Assembly: GCF_900100495.1 (NCBI RefSeq)
Contig: NZ_FNCT01000011.1
Coordinates: forward strand, 124,001 to 188,000
Direction of reading: 5' to 3'
DNA from: Pseudomonas benzenivorans
GTDB lineage: Bacteria > Pseudomonadota > Gammaproteobacteria > Pseudomonadales > Pseudomonadaceae
DNA: 64,000 nucleotides
In this document: in pieces, positions 16,716-25,398 of the stretch
Layout: the number at the start of each line of letters is the position of its first letter
Position numbering within the stretch: the first letter of the stretch is position 1
Notes under the pieces: generated by a model
Database searches by the model: none
What the model saw: the letters and a program-made list of their open reading frames with translations, nothing else
What the model was told of the DNA's origin: nothing
Translations under genes and position numbers: made by a program

Positions 16716-18080
16716 ATGACCACACAACTCAAGCCCACGCTGGGCACCCTGCACCTGTGGGGTATCGCGGTCGGGCTGGTGATTTCCGGTGAGTACTTCG
16801 GCTGGAGCTACGGCTGGGGCGTGGCCGGCACGCTGGGCTTCCTGGTCACCTCGCTGCTGGTGGCGGCGATGTACACCTGCTTCATCTTCAGCTTTACCGA
16901 GCTGACCACGGCGATTCCCCATGCCGGTGGACCCTTCGCCTACAGCCGCCGCGCCTTCGGCGAGAAAGGCGGGCTGATCGCCGGCCTGGCCACGCTGATC
17001 GAATTCGTCTTCGCCCCGCCGGCGATCGCCCTGGCCATCGGTGCCTACCTCAATGTGCAGTTTCCGGCACTGGACCCGAAACACGCGGCGGTCGGCGCCT
17101 ATATCGTGTTCATGGCCCTGAACATCCTCGGCGTGCGCCTGGCGGCGACCTTCGAGCTGGTCGTCTGCGTACTGGCGGTGGCCGAACTGCTGGTATTCAT
17201 GGGCGTGGTCGCGCCGGCCTTCAGCTTCAGCCACTTCGCCCTGAACGGCTGGGCCGGTGCGCAGAGCTTTGGTGCGCCGGCCATCGCCGGGATCTTCGCC
17301 GCCATCCCCTTCGCCATCTGGTTCTTCCTGGCCATCGAAGGCGCAGCCATGGCCGCCGAAGAGGCCAAGGACCCGAAACGCACCATTCCCACGGCCTATA
17401 TCAGCGGCATCCTGACCCTGGTGCTGCTGGCCATGGGCGTGATGTTCTTCGCCGGTGGCGTCGGCGACTGGACCCAGTTGGCCAACATCAACGACCCGCT
17501 GCCGCAGGCGATGAAGGCGGTGGTCGGCGAAAGCTCCGGCTGGCTGCACATGCTGGTGTGGATCGGCCTGTTCGGCCTGGTGGCGAGCTTCCACGGCATC
17601 ATCCTCGGCTACTCGCGGCAGTTCTTCGCCCTCGCCCGCGCCGGCTACCTGCCGGCCGGCCTGGCCAAGCTGTCGCGCTTCCAGACCCCGCACCGGGCGA
17701 TCATCGCCGGCGGCCTGGTGGGCATCGCGGCGATCTACAGCGACGGCCTGATCAACCTCGGTGGCATGAGCCTGACCGCGGCGATGATCACCATGGCGGT
17801 GTTCGGCGCGATCGTCATGTACATCATGAGCATGCTCAGCCTGTTCCGGCTGCGCAAGACCGAGCCGCACCTGGAGCGCAGCTTCAAGGCCCCGGGCTAC
17901 CCGGTCATCCCGGCCATCGCCCTGGCGCTGGCGCTGGTCTGCCTGGTCGCCATGGCCTGGTTCAACACGCTGATCGGGCTGATCTTCCTCGGCTTCATGG
18001 CCGGCGGCTTCGTCTACTTCAGCCTCACCGGCCACCTGCGTGCCAGCGCGCCGGCGGACGCCATGCTCAGCGGCGCCTGA
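16716..18080 (+). CDS. eat: Ethanolamine permease
   Basis: 454 aa APC-superfamily transporter with about 12 membrane helices. The N-terminus LHLWGIAVGLVISGEYFGWSYGW and the FSFTELTTAIPHAGGPFAYSRRAFG segment are characteristic of the Eat ethanolamine permeases. It probably imports ethanolamine by proton symport. GGGGGAAAAG precedes the ATG. eutB and eutC follow on the same strand, so uptake and the lyase are encoded together. There are no microcompartment genes, as expected for the short proteobacterial ethanolamine pathway. Confidence 0.92.
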   Translation: MTTQLKPTLGTLHLWGIAVGLVISGEYFGWSYGWGVAGTLGFLVTSLLVAAMYTCFIFSFTELTTAIPHAGGPFAYSRRAFGEKGGLIAGLATLIEFVFAPPAIALAIGAYLNVQFPALDPKHAAVGAYIVFMALNILGVRLAATFELVVCVLAVAELLVFMGVVAPAFSFSHFALNGWAGAQSFGAPAIAGIFAAIPFAIWFFLAIEGAAMAAEEAKDPKRTIPTAYISGILTLVLLAMGVMFFAGGVGDWTQLANINDPLPQAMKAVVGESSGWLHMLVWIGLFGLVASFHGIILGYSRQFFALARAGYLPAGLAKLSRFQTPHRAIIAGGLVGIAAIYSDGLINLGGMSLTAAMITMAVFGAIVMYIMSMLSLFRLRKTEPHLERSFKAPGYPVIPAIALALALVCLVAMAWFNTLIGLIFLGFMAGGFVYFSLTGHLRASAPADAMLSGA

Positions 18081-18156
18081 GTCAAACCGCCGAAGGGCTG
18101 GCATACTGGCGGCCCTTCGCCCGGATCGGCTCACGGTAATTGGGAGTGCAGCCCGA

Positions 18157-19551
18157 ATGCCCTATCAAACCACGGTCGGCGCCCTGCGCTACCGCTTCGC
18201 CGACCTCAAGACGCTGCTGGCCAAGGCCAGCCCGGCGCGCTCCGGCGACTACCTGGCCGGCCTCGCCGCGGTCACGTACGAGGAGCGCATGGCGGCCAAG
18301 CTGGCCCTGGCCGAGGTGCCGCTCAAGCGCTTTCTCGATGAGGCGCTGATCCCCTACGAGGACGACGAGGTCACCCGGCTGATCGTCGACCGCCATGAGC
18401 GCGCCGCCTTCGCGCCGATCAGCCACCTGACGGTCGGCGACCTGCGCGACTGGCTGCTGCTCGACAGCACCGACAGCGCCACCCTGGCCGCCGTCGCGCC
18501 CGGGATCACCCCGGAGATGGCTGCCGCGGTGAGCAAGCTGATGCGCAACCAGGACCTGATCCTGGTGGCCCGCAAGTGCCGGGTGGTGACCGCCTTTCGC
18601 AACACCCTCGGCCTGCCCGGCCACCTCGCCGTGCGCCTGCAGCCCAACCATCCGACCGACGACGTGCGCGGCATCGCCGCGAGCATGCTCGACGGCCTGC
18701 TCTACGGCTCCGGCGACGCCACCGTGGGGATCAACCCGGCCAGCGATTCGCTGCCGACCCTGATGCGCCTGTGGCAGATGATGGACGAGGTGCGCCAGCA
18801 CTTCGAGATCCCCATGCAGAGCTGCGTGCTGACCCACGTCACCACGCAGATCCAGGCCATCGAGGCCGGCGCGCCGATCGACCTGGTGTTCCAGTCGATC
18901 GCCGGCAGCGAGAAGACCAATGCCAGCTTCGGCGTATCCCTGAGCATCCTCCGCGAAGCCCATGAGGCGGCGCAGTCGCTCAAGCGCGGCACGCTCGGCG
19001 ACAACCTGATGTATTTCGAGACCGGCCAGGGCAGCGCGTTGTCGGCCGGCGGCCACCACGGCGTCGACCAGCAGACCTGCGAGGCCCGCGCCTATGCGGT
19101 GGCGCGCGAGTTCAAGCCGCTGCTGGTCAATACCGTGGTCGGCTTCATCGGCCCGGAATACCTCTACGACGGCAAGCAGATCATCCGCGCCGGCCTGGAG
19201 GATCACTTCTGCGCCAAGCTGCTCGGCCTGCCGATGGGCTGCGACGTCTGCTACACCAACCATGCCGAAGCCGACCAGGACGACATGGACACCCTGCTCA
19301 CCCTGTTCGGCGCGGCCGGGATCAACTTCATCATGGGCATCCCCGGCGCCGACGACATCATGCTCAACTACCAGAGCACCTCGTTCCACGACGCGCTCTA
19401 CCTGCGCAGCGTGCTCGGCCTCAAGCGCGCACCGGAGTTCGATGCCTGGCTGGCGCGCATGGCGATCACCGAGCCGTCCGGCAAGCTGCGCGAGATCGGC
19501 CGCGGCCACCACCTGCTGCAACAGCTGCCGCATATCTCCGGCGCCGCATGA
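18157..19551 (+). CDS. eutB: Ethanolamine ammonia-lyase large subunit
   Basis: 464 aa. With EutC it forms the adenosylcobalamin enzyme that turns ethanolamine into acetaldehyde and ammonia. Strong family motifs: PNHPTDDVRGIAASMLDGLLYGSGD (read in pieces), ATVGINPASDS, CVLTHVTTQ, DLVFQSIAGSEKTN, MYFETGQGSALSAG, HHGVDQQTCEARAYA, TVVGFIGPEYLYDGKQI and MGCDVCYTNHAEADQDDMD. GGGAG is 10 bases before the ATG at 18157. eutC starts 10 bases after the stop. An aldehyde dehydrogenase for the product is not in the window. Confidence 0.97.
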   Translation: MPYQTTVGALRYRFADLKTLLAKASPARSGDYLAGLAAVTYEERMAAKLALAEVPLKRFLDEALIPYEDDEVTRLIVDRHERAAFAPISHLTVGDLRDWLLLDSTDSATLAAVAPGITPEMAAAVSKLMRNQDLILVARKCRVVTAFRNTLGLPGHLAVRLQPNHPTDDVRGIAASMLDGLLYGSGDATVGINPASDSLPTLMRLWQMMDEVRQHFEIPMQSCVLTHVTTQIQAIEAGAPIDLVFQSIAGSEKTNASFGVSLSILREAHEAAQSLKRGTLGDNLMYFETGQGSALSAGGHHGVDQQTCEARAYAVAREFKPLLVNTVVGFIGPEYLYDGKQIIRAGLEDHFCAKLLGLPMGCDVCYTNHAEADQDDMDTLLTLFGAAGINFIMGIPGADDIMLNYQSTSFHDALYLRSVLGLKRAPEFDAWLARMAITEPSGKLREIGRGHHLLQQLPHISGAA

Positions 19552-19561
19552 GGAACCGAGC

Positions 19562-20377
19562 ATGAACGAGGACAAGACCAACCTGACCCAGGCCGAGATA
19601 GAGTTGGCCCAAGCCGAGATAGAGCTGGCCCAAGCCAACCCCTGGGACGAACTGCGCGCCCACACCTCGGCACGCATCGCCCTGGGCCGCGTCGGCTGCA
19701 GCCTGCCGACCCGCGAGGTGCTGAAGTTCGGCCTGGCCCACGCCCAGGCCCGCGACGCGGTGCACCGTCCGCTGGACTTCGGCGAGCTCAAGCAGCAGCT
19801 CAAGGCCGAGGGCTTCCGCACCCTGCAGGTGCACAGCAACGCCGAAGACCGGCAGACCTACCTGCTGCGCCCGGACTACGGCCGCCACCTGCACGACGAC
19901 TGCCGCGCCCGCCTGCTGCACGAACTGGCCGCGCCGGAACTGGCCATAGTCGTCGCCGACGGGCTGTCCTCCATCGCCGTGCAGCGCCACGCCCTGCCGC
20001 TGCTGCTGGCCTTCCGCGAGCGCTTCGCCAGCGACTGGGCCAACACCCCGGTGGTGCTCGCCGAACAGGGCCGGGTGGCGATCGGCGACGGCATCGGCGA
20101 GGCCCTGCGCGCGCGCCTGGTGATCGTACTGATCGGCGAGCGCCCGGGGCTGAGTTCGCCGGACAGCCTGGGCCTGTACCTCACCTACCGGCCCCGGGTC
20201 GGCTGCATGGACAGCCAGCGCAACTGCATCTCCAACGTGCGCCCCGAGGGCCTGCCCTACGCCCCGGCCGCGCACAAGCTCGACTACCTGGCGCGCGCGG
20301 CGCTGCGCCTGCAACTCTCCGGAGTGGCCTTGAAAGACGACAGCAACCTGCAGGACGTGGCGCAATTGCCGGACTGA
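19562..20377 (+). CDS. eutC: Ethanolamine ammonia-lyase small subunit
   Basis: 271 aa. It binds the cobalamin cofactor with EutB. Typical motifs: DELRAHTSARIALGRVG, LKFGLAHAQARDAVH, VADGLSSIAVQRHA, ARLVIVLIGERPGLSSPDSLG, TYRPRVGCMDSQRNCISNVRPEGL and AAHKLDYL. The N-terminus contains a duplicated heptapeptide (AEIELAQ twice, residues about 11-24) that comes from a 21-base tandem repeat and lengthens the variable leader; it is outside the conserved core, so activity should be unaffected. Confidence 0.96.
   Translation: MNEDKTNLTQAEIELAQAEIELAQANPWDELRAHTSARIALGRVGCSLPTREVLKFGLAHAQARDAVHRPLDFGELKQQLKAEGFRTLQVHSNAEDRQTYLLRPDYGRHLHDDCRARLLHELAAPELAIVVADGLSSIAVQRHALPLLLAFRERFASDWANTPVVLAEQGRVAIGDGIGEALRARLVIVLIGERPGLSSPDSLGLYLTYRPRVGCMDSQRNCISNVRPEGLPYAPAAHKLDYLARAALRLQLSGVALKDDSNLQDVAQLPD
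19592..19633 (+). repeat. 21-base tandem duplication inside eutC
   Basis: Two consecutive 21-base units encode AEIELAQ; they differ at one base (GAGTTGG versus GAGCTGG). The duplication is in frame and lies in the non-conserved N-terminus of EutC. Confidence 0.9.
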
Positions 20378-20433
20378 CAAGCCCGGTCGGACGCGATATG
20401 GTGAAGACTCCATTCCCCCTCGAGGAGCCGACC

Positions 20434-20610
20434 ATGCCCTGGTATGCCTGGCTGCTGATCATCCTCGTCCTCGGCTCCATCGTCGGCGGCTTGCTGGTGC
20501 TGTTGCGCACCGCCAAACCGCTGCCGCTGTCCGAAGAGCAACTGCAGAAAATCCGTGAACGCAAAGCCGAGATGGATGCGCAGGACGCCAAGGACGCTCG
20601 CGGCCGCTAG
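20434..20610 (+). CDS. Small membrane protein, DUF2897-like
   Basis: 58 aa with one hydrophobic helix at about residues 3-26 (MPWYAWLLIILVLGSIVGG), followed by a basic and acidic helical tail (EEQLQKIRERKAEMDAQDAKD). This size and layout match the DUF2897 family of gammaproteobacterial small membrane proteins of unknown role. GAGGAG lies 7 bases before the ATG, and I use the internal Met because the upstream GTG frame adds an unlikely leader. Its last 35 bases overlap the start of the following lipoprotein gene. Confidence 0.75.
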   Translation: MPWYAWLLIILVLGSIVGGLLVLLRTAKPLPLSEEQLQKIRERKAEMDAQDAKDARGR

Positions 20611-21982
20611 CCTGCTGGCCGGGCTGCTGGGTGGCTGCACCAGCATGACGCCGGCAGCGGCCGATGGCTGTGCGGCCTTGTTCGGCGCGCTGCAGAGCGC
20701 CACGAAGGCCCATCAGGATGCGCAATACCAGCGCCTGCCCGGCTTTGCCGGCCTGCGCAGCGACAGGCTCCTGGCGGCACTCGGGGCCAGCGCGCACAGC
20801 CCGGAGCAGCGTCGCCTGTGGCTGCAACGCCTGGCCGAGCACGATGCCGAAGCCAGCCGAATCGAAATCGCCCAACTGCCCTCCAGCCTGCGACAAGACT
20901 GGACCGACCGAGCCCGGCAGCGGGCGCTCGACAGCTGCCGTGGCGCCCAGCAGCAACGCCTGACCGATGACGCCGAGGCCTTCGCCGCGGCGGTCGAGGC
21001 CGCCCAGGTGCCCGACGACTACAGCGGCATGGCCCGGGCCCTGGGCCTCAATCCCCTGATCAAGCCGCTCTTCCGGCGCGGCATCGCCGCCTGGCAACGG
21101 GCCGCGGCCCGGGCCCGGGCGCCTGACGACGCGGCGCACTGGCTGAGCTATCGGCCGCTTGCGGTGGAATCGGCGAGCACGCCGCTGCTGCTGCGCGAAG
21201 ATGCCCTCGGCCTGCCGCAGGCGGACGCCGGACAGCTAGCCGCGCTGTTCGCCCGCCACGCGCCCTGGTTGCGGATCGACCAAGCCAGCCGCAGCGACCG
21301 CATCGGCAGCCCGTACTACGGCGCCGATGGCTCGCGCGATTTCAATCACCTGCAGCCGCGCCTCTACCAGCACACCGGCTGGAGTCGGCTGCAGGGCCGC
21401 TGGCACCTGCAACTGGCCTACCAATTCTGGTTCAGCCAGCGGCCCAAACCCCAGGTCCTCGACCTGTACGGCGGCGAACTGGACGGTCTGCTCTGGCGCG
21501 TGACCCTCGACCGGCAGGGCAATGCCCTGCTCTACGACAGCATCCATCCCTGCGGCTGCTGGCACGTCTTCTACCTGCCGGCCGGCTCGCCGCTACAGTT
21601 CCGCCAGCCGCCCGACGAGGAAGCCCGCCTGGTGCACCAACTGAGGTTCGACGGCCAGCAGGCGCCGACGCTGTGGCTGAGCGCCGGCGAGCACAGCCTG
21701 CTGTGGGTCGATGCGCGGCGCCCGGGCTACCCGGCACTGAGCTACCAAACCGCCGCGCTCGATCAGTTGCGCCAACTGCCGCATCCGCAAGGCTGGCGCA
21801 GCCTGTACGCCAGCGACGGCCTGGTGCCCGGCAGCGAACGCCTGGAGCGCTGGCTGCTGTGGCCCTCCGGGGTGCGCTCGCCCGGCGCCATGCGCCAGTG
21901 GGGCCGGCACGCCACGGCCTTTATCGGCCGCGCGCAGTTCGACGATCCGCACCTGCTGCAGCGCTACTTCCTGCAGCCCTGA
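20576..21982 (+). CDS. Hypothetical lipoprotein
   Basis: 468 aa. A lipoprotein signal is clear: MRRTPRTLAAASLLAGLLGGC, with lipobox LLGGC. The mature protein contains PYYGADGSRDFNHLQPRLYQHTG, SQRPKPQVLDLYGGELDGLLWR and DSIHPCGCWHVFYLP (each read in part), which look like a conserved domain but one I cannot name. A GTG at 20555 is an alternative start; the ATG at 20576 is preferred because the signal peptide starts there. It overlaps the DUF2897 gene by 35 bases and is followed after 44 bases by a CPBP protease gene on the same strand. Confidence 0.78.
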   Translation: MRRTPRTLAAASLLAGLLGGCTSMTPAAADGCAALFGALQSATKAHQDAQYQRLPGFAGLRSDRLLAALGASAHSPEQRRLWLQRLAEHDAEASRIEIAQLPSSLRQDWTDRARQRALDSCRGAQQQRLTDDAEAFAAAVEAAQVPDDYSGMARALGLNPLIKPLFRRGIAAWQRAAARARAPDDAAHWLSYRPLAVESASTPLLLREDALGLPQADAGQLAALFARHAPWLRIDQASRSDRIGSPYYGADGSRDFNHLQPRLYQHTGWSRLQGRWHLQLAYQFWFSQRPKPQVLDLYGGELDGLLWRVTLDRQGNALLYDSIHPCGCWHVFYLPAGSPLQFRQPPDEEARLVHQLRFDGQQAPTLWLSAGEHSLLWVDARRPGYPALSYQTAALDQLRQLPHPQGWRSLYASDGLVPGSERLERWLLWPSGVRSPGAMRQWGRHATAFIGRAQFDDPHLLQRYFLQP

Positions 21983-22026
21983 AGCGCATTCGCCCGTTAC
22001 ACTGCAGCCCCGCACGAGGAGCTGCC

Positions 22027-22785
22027 ATGCCCCTGCATCTGCGTTTACTGTTGCCGGCTCTCGGTCTCGGGCTGGGTTTCGCCCTGGGTTTCATCCAGCC
22101 CATCGGGCTGGCCGTCGGCGCCCTGTTTATCGCGCTGCTGCTGTTCGCCGACCAGGCCCTGCCTCCCCGGCTCTGGTGGAGCCTCAGCCTGCTCGCCGCT
22201 ATCGCCCTGGCCGCCCACCTGCTGCCGGGCTTCGCGCCCTGGCCGCTGTGGCCGGCGCGGCAGTTCAGCAGCGATGCGCCGCCGTATGCCTTGCGCCTGG
22301 CCTGGGACAAGCTGCTGCTGGGTTTGACCCTGCTGGCCTGGTGGCTGGGGCAAACGCGCCCGCCCGCCGCCCAGCCAGCGCGTGCCTGGGCCGTGGCGCT
22401 GCTGACGCTGTTCGGCGTGCCGCTGCTGGCGTTGCTGGTGGGCGTGGTCGGCTGGCAGCCGAAATGGCCGGATGGCCTGTGGCTGTGGCTGGCGGTCAAT
22501 CTCGGCGTCGCGGTGCTGGCCGAGGAGCTGCTGTTTCGCGGCCTGCTGCAAAGCCGCCTGATCGGTTGGCTCGGGCTCTGGCCGGGAATCCTGCTGACGG
22601 CGCTGCTGTTCGGCGCGGCGCATGCGCCCTTCAGCCCGCTATTCGCCGTGGTCGCCGCAGTCGCCGGGCTGGGCTACGGCCTGGCCTTGCACTACAGCGG
22701 CCGCCTGAGCCTGGCGCTGGGCCTGCATGGCGCGGTCAATCTGCTACACCTGCTGTTGCTGAGTTATCCGCTGCGCTTGGCCTGA
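22027..22785 (+). CDS. CPBP-family intramembrane metalloprotease-like protein
   Basis: 252 aa, with about eight hydrophobic segments. The CPBP/ABI signature is present: EELLFRG (residues about 166-172), FGAAHAPFSP with the second-motif His, and LHGAVNLLH with the third-motif His and Asn. These residues form the metal site of CAAX-type proteases. Targets are unknown; in bacteria such proteins act in peptide processing, immunity or membrane quality control. CGAGGAG lies 6-7 bases before the ATG. Its 3' end overlaps the end of the convergent binding-protein gene by 50 bases. Confidence 0.85.
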   Translation: MPLHLRLLLPALGLGLGFALGFIQPIGLAVGALFIALLLFADQALPPRLWWSLSLLAAIALAAHLLPGFAPWPLWPARQFSSDAPPYALRLAWDKLLLGLTLLAWWLGQTRPPAAQPARAWAVALLTLFGVPLLALLVGVVGWQPKWPDGLWLWLAVNLGVAVLAEELLFRGLLQSRLIGWLGLWPGILLTALLFGAAHAPFSPLFAVVAAVAGLGYGLALHYSGRLSLALGLHGAVNLLHLLLLSYPLRLA

Positions 22786-23557
22786 CCGCAATCCGGTAGC
22801 GGCCGAAGATCTCGGCCAGTTGCCCGTTGCTGCGCAGCTGCTCGAGCAAGCCGGCAAACTGCTCCGCACTGATCGGCGCCCCAGGCCGCACCAGCACATG
22901 GTGCCGGTAGAGCTGGTCGATCCGCTCGGAGATCAGCAGCTGCCCGGCGTATTCGCGGTAGCGTTCGAGAAAATCGTCGATATAGGAGCGGGTGACCAGG
23001 GCGATGTCCGCTCGCCGGCGCAGAACCATCAGCAGGTTGCTGTCATGGGAATAGGTCAGGCTGGCATTGAAGGTCTTCTGCAGGAACTCGGGCTCGGCGT
23101 TGAAATCGGCAAAGGCGTAGTGGTAGCCGCTGTAGAGCGCCAGGCGCTTGCCGTTCAACCGATCGAAATAGCCCTGATCGCGCCCCGCCTCGGCCCGCGC
23201 GACGAACACTTCGGCATCCTCCAGGCCCATGTCGACGGCGTTGTGCGCGATCGCCTGCCAGCCCCACTCCGGGTTCTCGAAAATCACCAGGTCGAGCCGG
23301 CCCTTCTCGAAGTCCTGGAAACGCCGCGGCACCGAGGTCGGCAGCATGACGAAGCGGAACTCGCCCTGCAGCCGATTCAGCGCCTCGAGCAGTTGCGGCA
23401 GCAGACCTTGAGCCGGCGACTGTTCGGGCTTGATCACATAAGGCGGGAAATGCACGCCGGCGACATTCACCACCTGCTCGGCAGCGAGCGGCCCCGCAGC
23501 CAACAGGGCCACGAGCAATCCGTAAACACGTGCAACCCTGCGCAGCAACGCCGACAT
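22736..23557 (-). CDS. Periplasmic substrate-binding protein (SBP family 3-like), copy 1
   Basis: 273 aa. Signal peptide about 1-25 (LLVALLAAGPLAA). The mature N-terminus VVNVAGVHFPPYVIKPEQ and the later DLVIFENPEWGW, GKRLALYSGYHYAF and TYSHDSNLLMVLRRRADIA are typical of amino-acid-type binding proteins used both by ABC transporters and by sensors. No permease or ATPase gene is nearby. A GGAGGG site lies just before the ATG. It is a close paralogue of the next gene (23646-24419); the pair is a tandem duplication. The 3' end overlaps the convergent CPBP gene. Confidence 0.82.
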   Translation of the reverse strand: MSALLRRVARVYGLLVALLAAGPLAAEQVVNVAGVHFPPYVIKPEQSPAQGLLPQLLEALNRLQGEFRFVMLPTSVPRRFQDFEKGRLDLVIFENPEWGWQAIAHNAVDMGLEDAEVFVARAEAGRDQGYFDRLNGKRLALYSGYHYAFADFNAEPEFLQKTFNASLTYSHDSNLLMVLRRRADIALVTRSYIDDFLERYREYAGQLLISERIDQLYRHHVLVRPGAPISAEQFAGLLEQLRSNGQLAEIFGRYRIAVRPSAADNSATAGVAD

Positions 23558-23645
23558 ATGCCCTCCAACCGCCTTCTTATCCGCCTCTACCGGGCCAGCC
23601 TACTCCAGGCAAACCTGACCGAATAGCGCGGTTCTGGCCATTAAG

Positions 23646-24419
23646 CTAACGCGGTACGACTGCCAGATGGTAGCGTCCCAATAAATCATCCAGTTGCCCC
23701 CGGCTGTTCAGCGCCCGCAGCAACTCGGCAAGTGCCTCCGGGGTAAGCGGCGCTTGCGGACGAAACAGGGCTTGATGCTGGTAGACCTGATCGACCCGGC
23801 GGGACACCAACAGCGCCGCACGCTGCTCGGGATGGCGATCCTGGTAGAGCTGCAGGTAGGAGCGGGTAACCACCGCGATGTCCGCTCGCCGCCGCAGCAC
23901 CATCAGCAGGTTGCTGTCATGCGAATAGGTGAGGAGCGCGCCGAACTCCTGGCTGAGGAAGCGCGGATCCGCATTGAATCCGGCGAAGCCGTAGTGATAG
24001 CCGTTGTACAGCGCCATGCGCTTGCCCTTGAGCTGATCGAAATAGCCTTCGTCGCGCCCCGGCTCGGCGCGGGCGACATAGACTTCGGCATCATCGATGT
24101 GCAGATCCAGGGTACGGTGGGCAATGTCCTGCCAGCCCCAGCTCGGCGACTCGAACAGGATCAGGTCGAAACGCCCGCTCTCGAGATCGCGGTAGCGGCG
24201 GGTGACCGAAGTCGGCACCAGGTTGAACAGGTAGTCGCCTTGCAGGCGATTCAACGCCGCCAGCAATTCCGGCAGCAGGCCGCCGGGCTCGGCGCTTTCC
24301 GGTTTAACCACATAGGGCGGGAAATGATAGGCGCCGACTCTCACCGGCTGCGCGGCTAGCACCGGCACAGCAGTCAGCAGACTCAGCGCAATCAGCAACC
24401 CCCTGAGTACCACGCGCAA
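23646..24419 (-). CDS. Periplasmic substrate-binding protein (SBP family 3-like), copy 2
   Basis: 257 aa paralogue of the gene at 22736-23557: shared stretches include HFPPYVVKPES, LLAALNRLQGDY, FESPSWGWQDIAH, KGKRMALYNGYHYGF and LTYSHDSNLLMVLRRRADIAV. A signal peptide covers about residues 1-23. The best start is a TTG at 24417-24419 with GAGG 8 bases upstream; a GTG two codons in is possible. No transporter partner is encoded nearby, so it may act with a distant permease or as a sensory ligand-binding protein. Confidence 0.8.
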   Translation of the reverse strand: MRVVLRGLLIALSLLTAVPVLAAQPVRVGAYHFPPYVVKPESAEPGGLLPELLAALNRLQGDYLFNLVPTSVTRRYRDLESGRFDLILFESPSWGWQDIAHRTLDLHIDDAEVYVARAEPGRDEGYFDQLKGKRMALYNGYHYGFAGFNADPRFLSQEFGALLTYSHDSNLLMVLRRRADIAVVTRSYLQLYQDRHPEQRAALLVSRRVDQVYQHQALFRPQAPLTPEALAELLRALNSRGQLDDLLGRYHLAVVPR

Positions 24420-24534
24420 ACGGCGTACCTCGTCAGCGACACCATGCCGCGAGCGGCTCCCTGTGTATTCCAGGCGGGCACATCCTTACCACGACCATGA
24501 TATCTAAACGCCACCCAAGCATAGCCGAGTCTGC

Positions 24535-25158
24535 TCAAACTTCCTTGACGACCAGCGACAGCGCCTCTTCGGCCAACTGCTCCAGGGTCATCGGCCCTTC
24601 GGGATGGAACCAGGTGGTGGTCCAGCTCAGCGCGCCGGTGAGGAAGCGCCGCAGGATGAACGGATCGGCCTTGAAATAGCCAGCCGCCTTGGCTTCGCCG
24701 AGCACATCGAGCCACAACTGCTCGTAGGTGTCGCGCAACGCGAGGATGAACTGCTGGCTTTCCGCCGACAGCGAGCGCCATTCATAGACCAACACCGCCA
24801 TGGCCTCGCCGGTGCCGCCCATGATCGACTGCAACTCGCAGCGGATCAGCGCCAGCAGCCGTTCACGCAGCGTGCTCGCCTCATTCAGCGAGGCCTGCAT
24901 CAGCGCGGTGTTGTAGCGGATGGTTTCCTCCATCACCGAACGGAGGATTTCGTCCTTGCTCTTGAAGTGATGAAAGATGCTGCCCGATTGGATACCCACC
25001 GCGCTGGCCAGGTCGCGCACCGTGGTGCGCTCGTAGCCCTTGCTGCGAAACAGATGCGCCGCGGTTTGCAGCAGTTTGCCGCGGGCGCTGTCCGGATCGG
25101 TGATCGAGCCGTTGGCCACCAAATCGCGCATCACCGCCAGAGCTTGTCGATCGTCCAC
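24535..25158 (-). CDS. atuR: TetR-family repressor of the acyclic terpene cluster
   Basis: 207 aa. The helix-turn-helix is at residues about 24-65: LLQTAAHLFRSKGYERTTVRDLASAVGIQSGSIFHHFKSKDEIL, read in parts, the TetR pattern. The C-terminal helical part would bind an acyl-CoA-type inducer. In P. aeruginosa, AtuR represses the divergent atu genes and binds two inverted repeats in the atuR-atuA gap; the same two-operator layout is visible here. I prefer the GTG at 25158 (GGGGGAAG upstream) over the ATG at 25131, which has no ribosome site. Divergent from atuA. Confidence 0.88.
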   Translation of the reverse strand: MDDRQALAVMRDLVANGSITDPDSARGKLLQTAAHLFRSKGYERTTVRDLASAVGIQSGSIFHHFKSKDEILRSVMEETIRYNTALMQASLNEASTLRERLLALIRCELQSIMGGTGEAMAVLVYEWRSLSAESQQFILALRDTYEQLWLDVLGEAKAAGYFKADPFILRRFLTGALSWTTTWFHPEGPMTLEQLAEEALSLVVKEV

Positions 25159-25283
25159 CTGATTACTTCCCCCGCCCCTTTGCCACCTGAAGAAGTCCAC
25201 AGAGCACCCCGGTCTGCCCGGTGTTCTCAAAAACGTCCCCAAGTGCTTGTCGTTATTGGTGAAATTTATGCCTCGCCAGCCAC

Positions 25284-25299
25284 CCAAGCAAGCGCTTGG
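25284..25299. promoter_or_regulatory. AtuR operator, site 1
   Basis: CCAAGCAAGCGCTTGG, an imperfect palindrome in the atuR-atuA gap. Its exact reverse complement occurs at 25341-25356, so the two sites face each other. AtuR of P. aeruginosa is known to bind two such inverted repeats. Confidence 0.85.
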
Positions 25300-25340
25300 C
25301 CGCACTTTTGGCCGGAAAGCCCTCTTTACGGCCTTTTCAA

Positions 25341-25356
25341 CCAAGCGCTTGCTTGG
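25341..25356. promoter_or_regulatory. AtuR operator, site 2
   Basis: CCAAGCGCTTGCTTGG, the exact reverse complement of the site at 25284-25299, with the two starts 57 bases apart. It lies 43 bases before the atuA start and probably overlaps the atuA promoter. Confidence 0.85.
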
Positions 25357-25398
25357 TAGTGTTCGTTTCATCTTCTCAATGTGTTGCGGACTCCTCCA

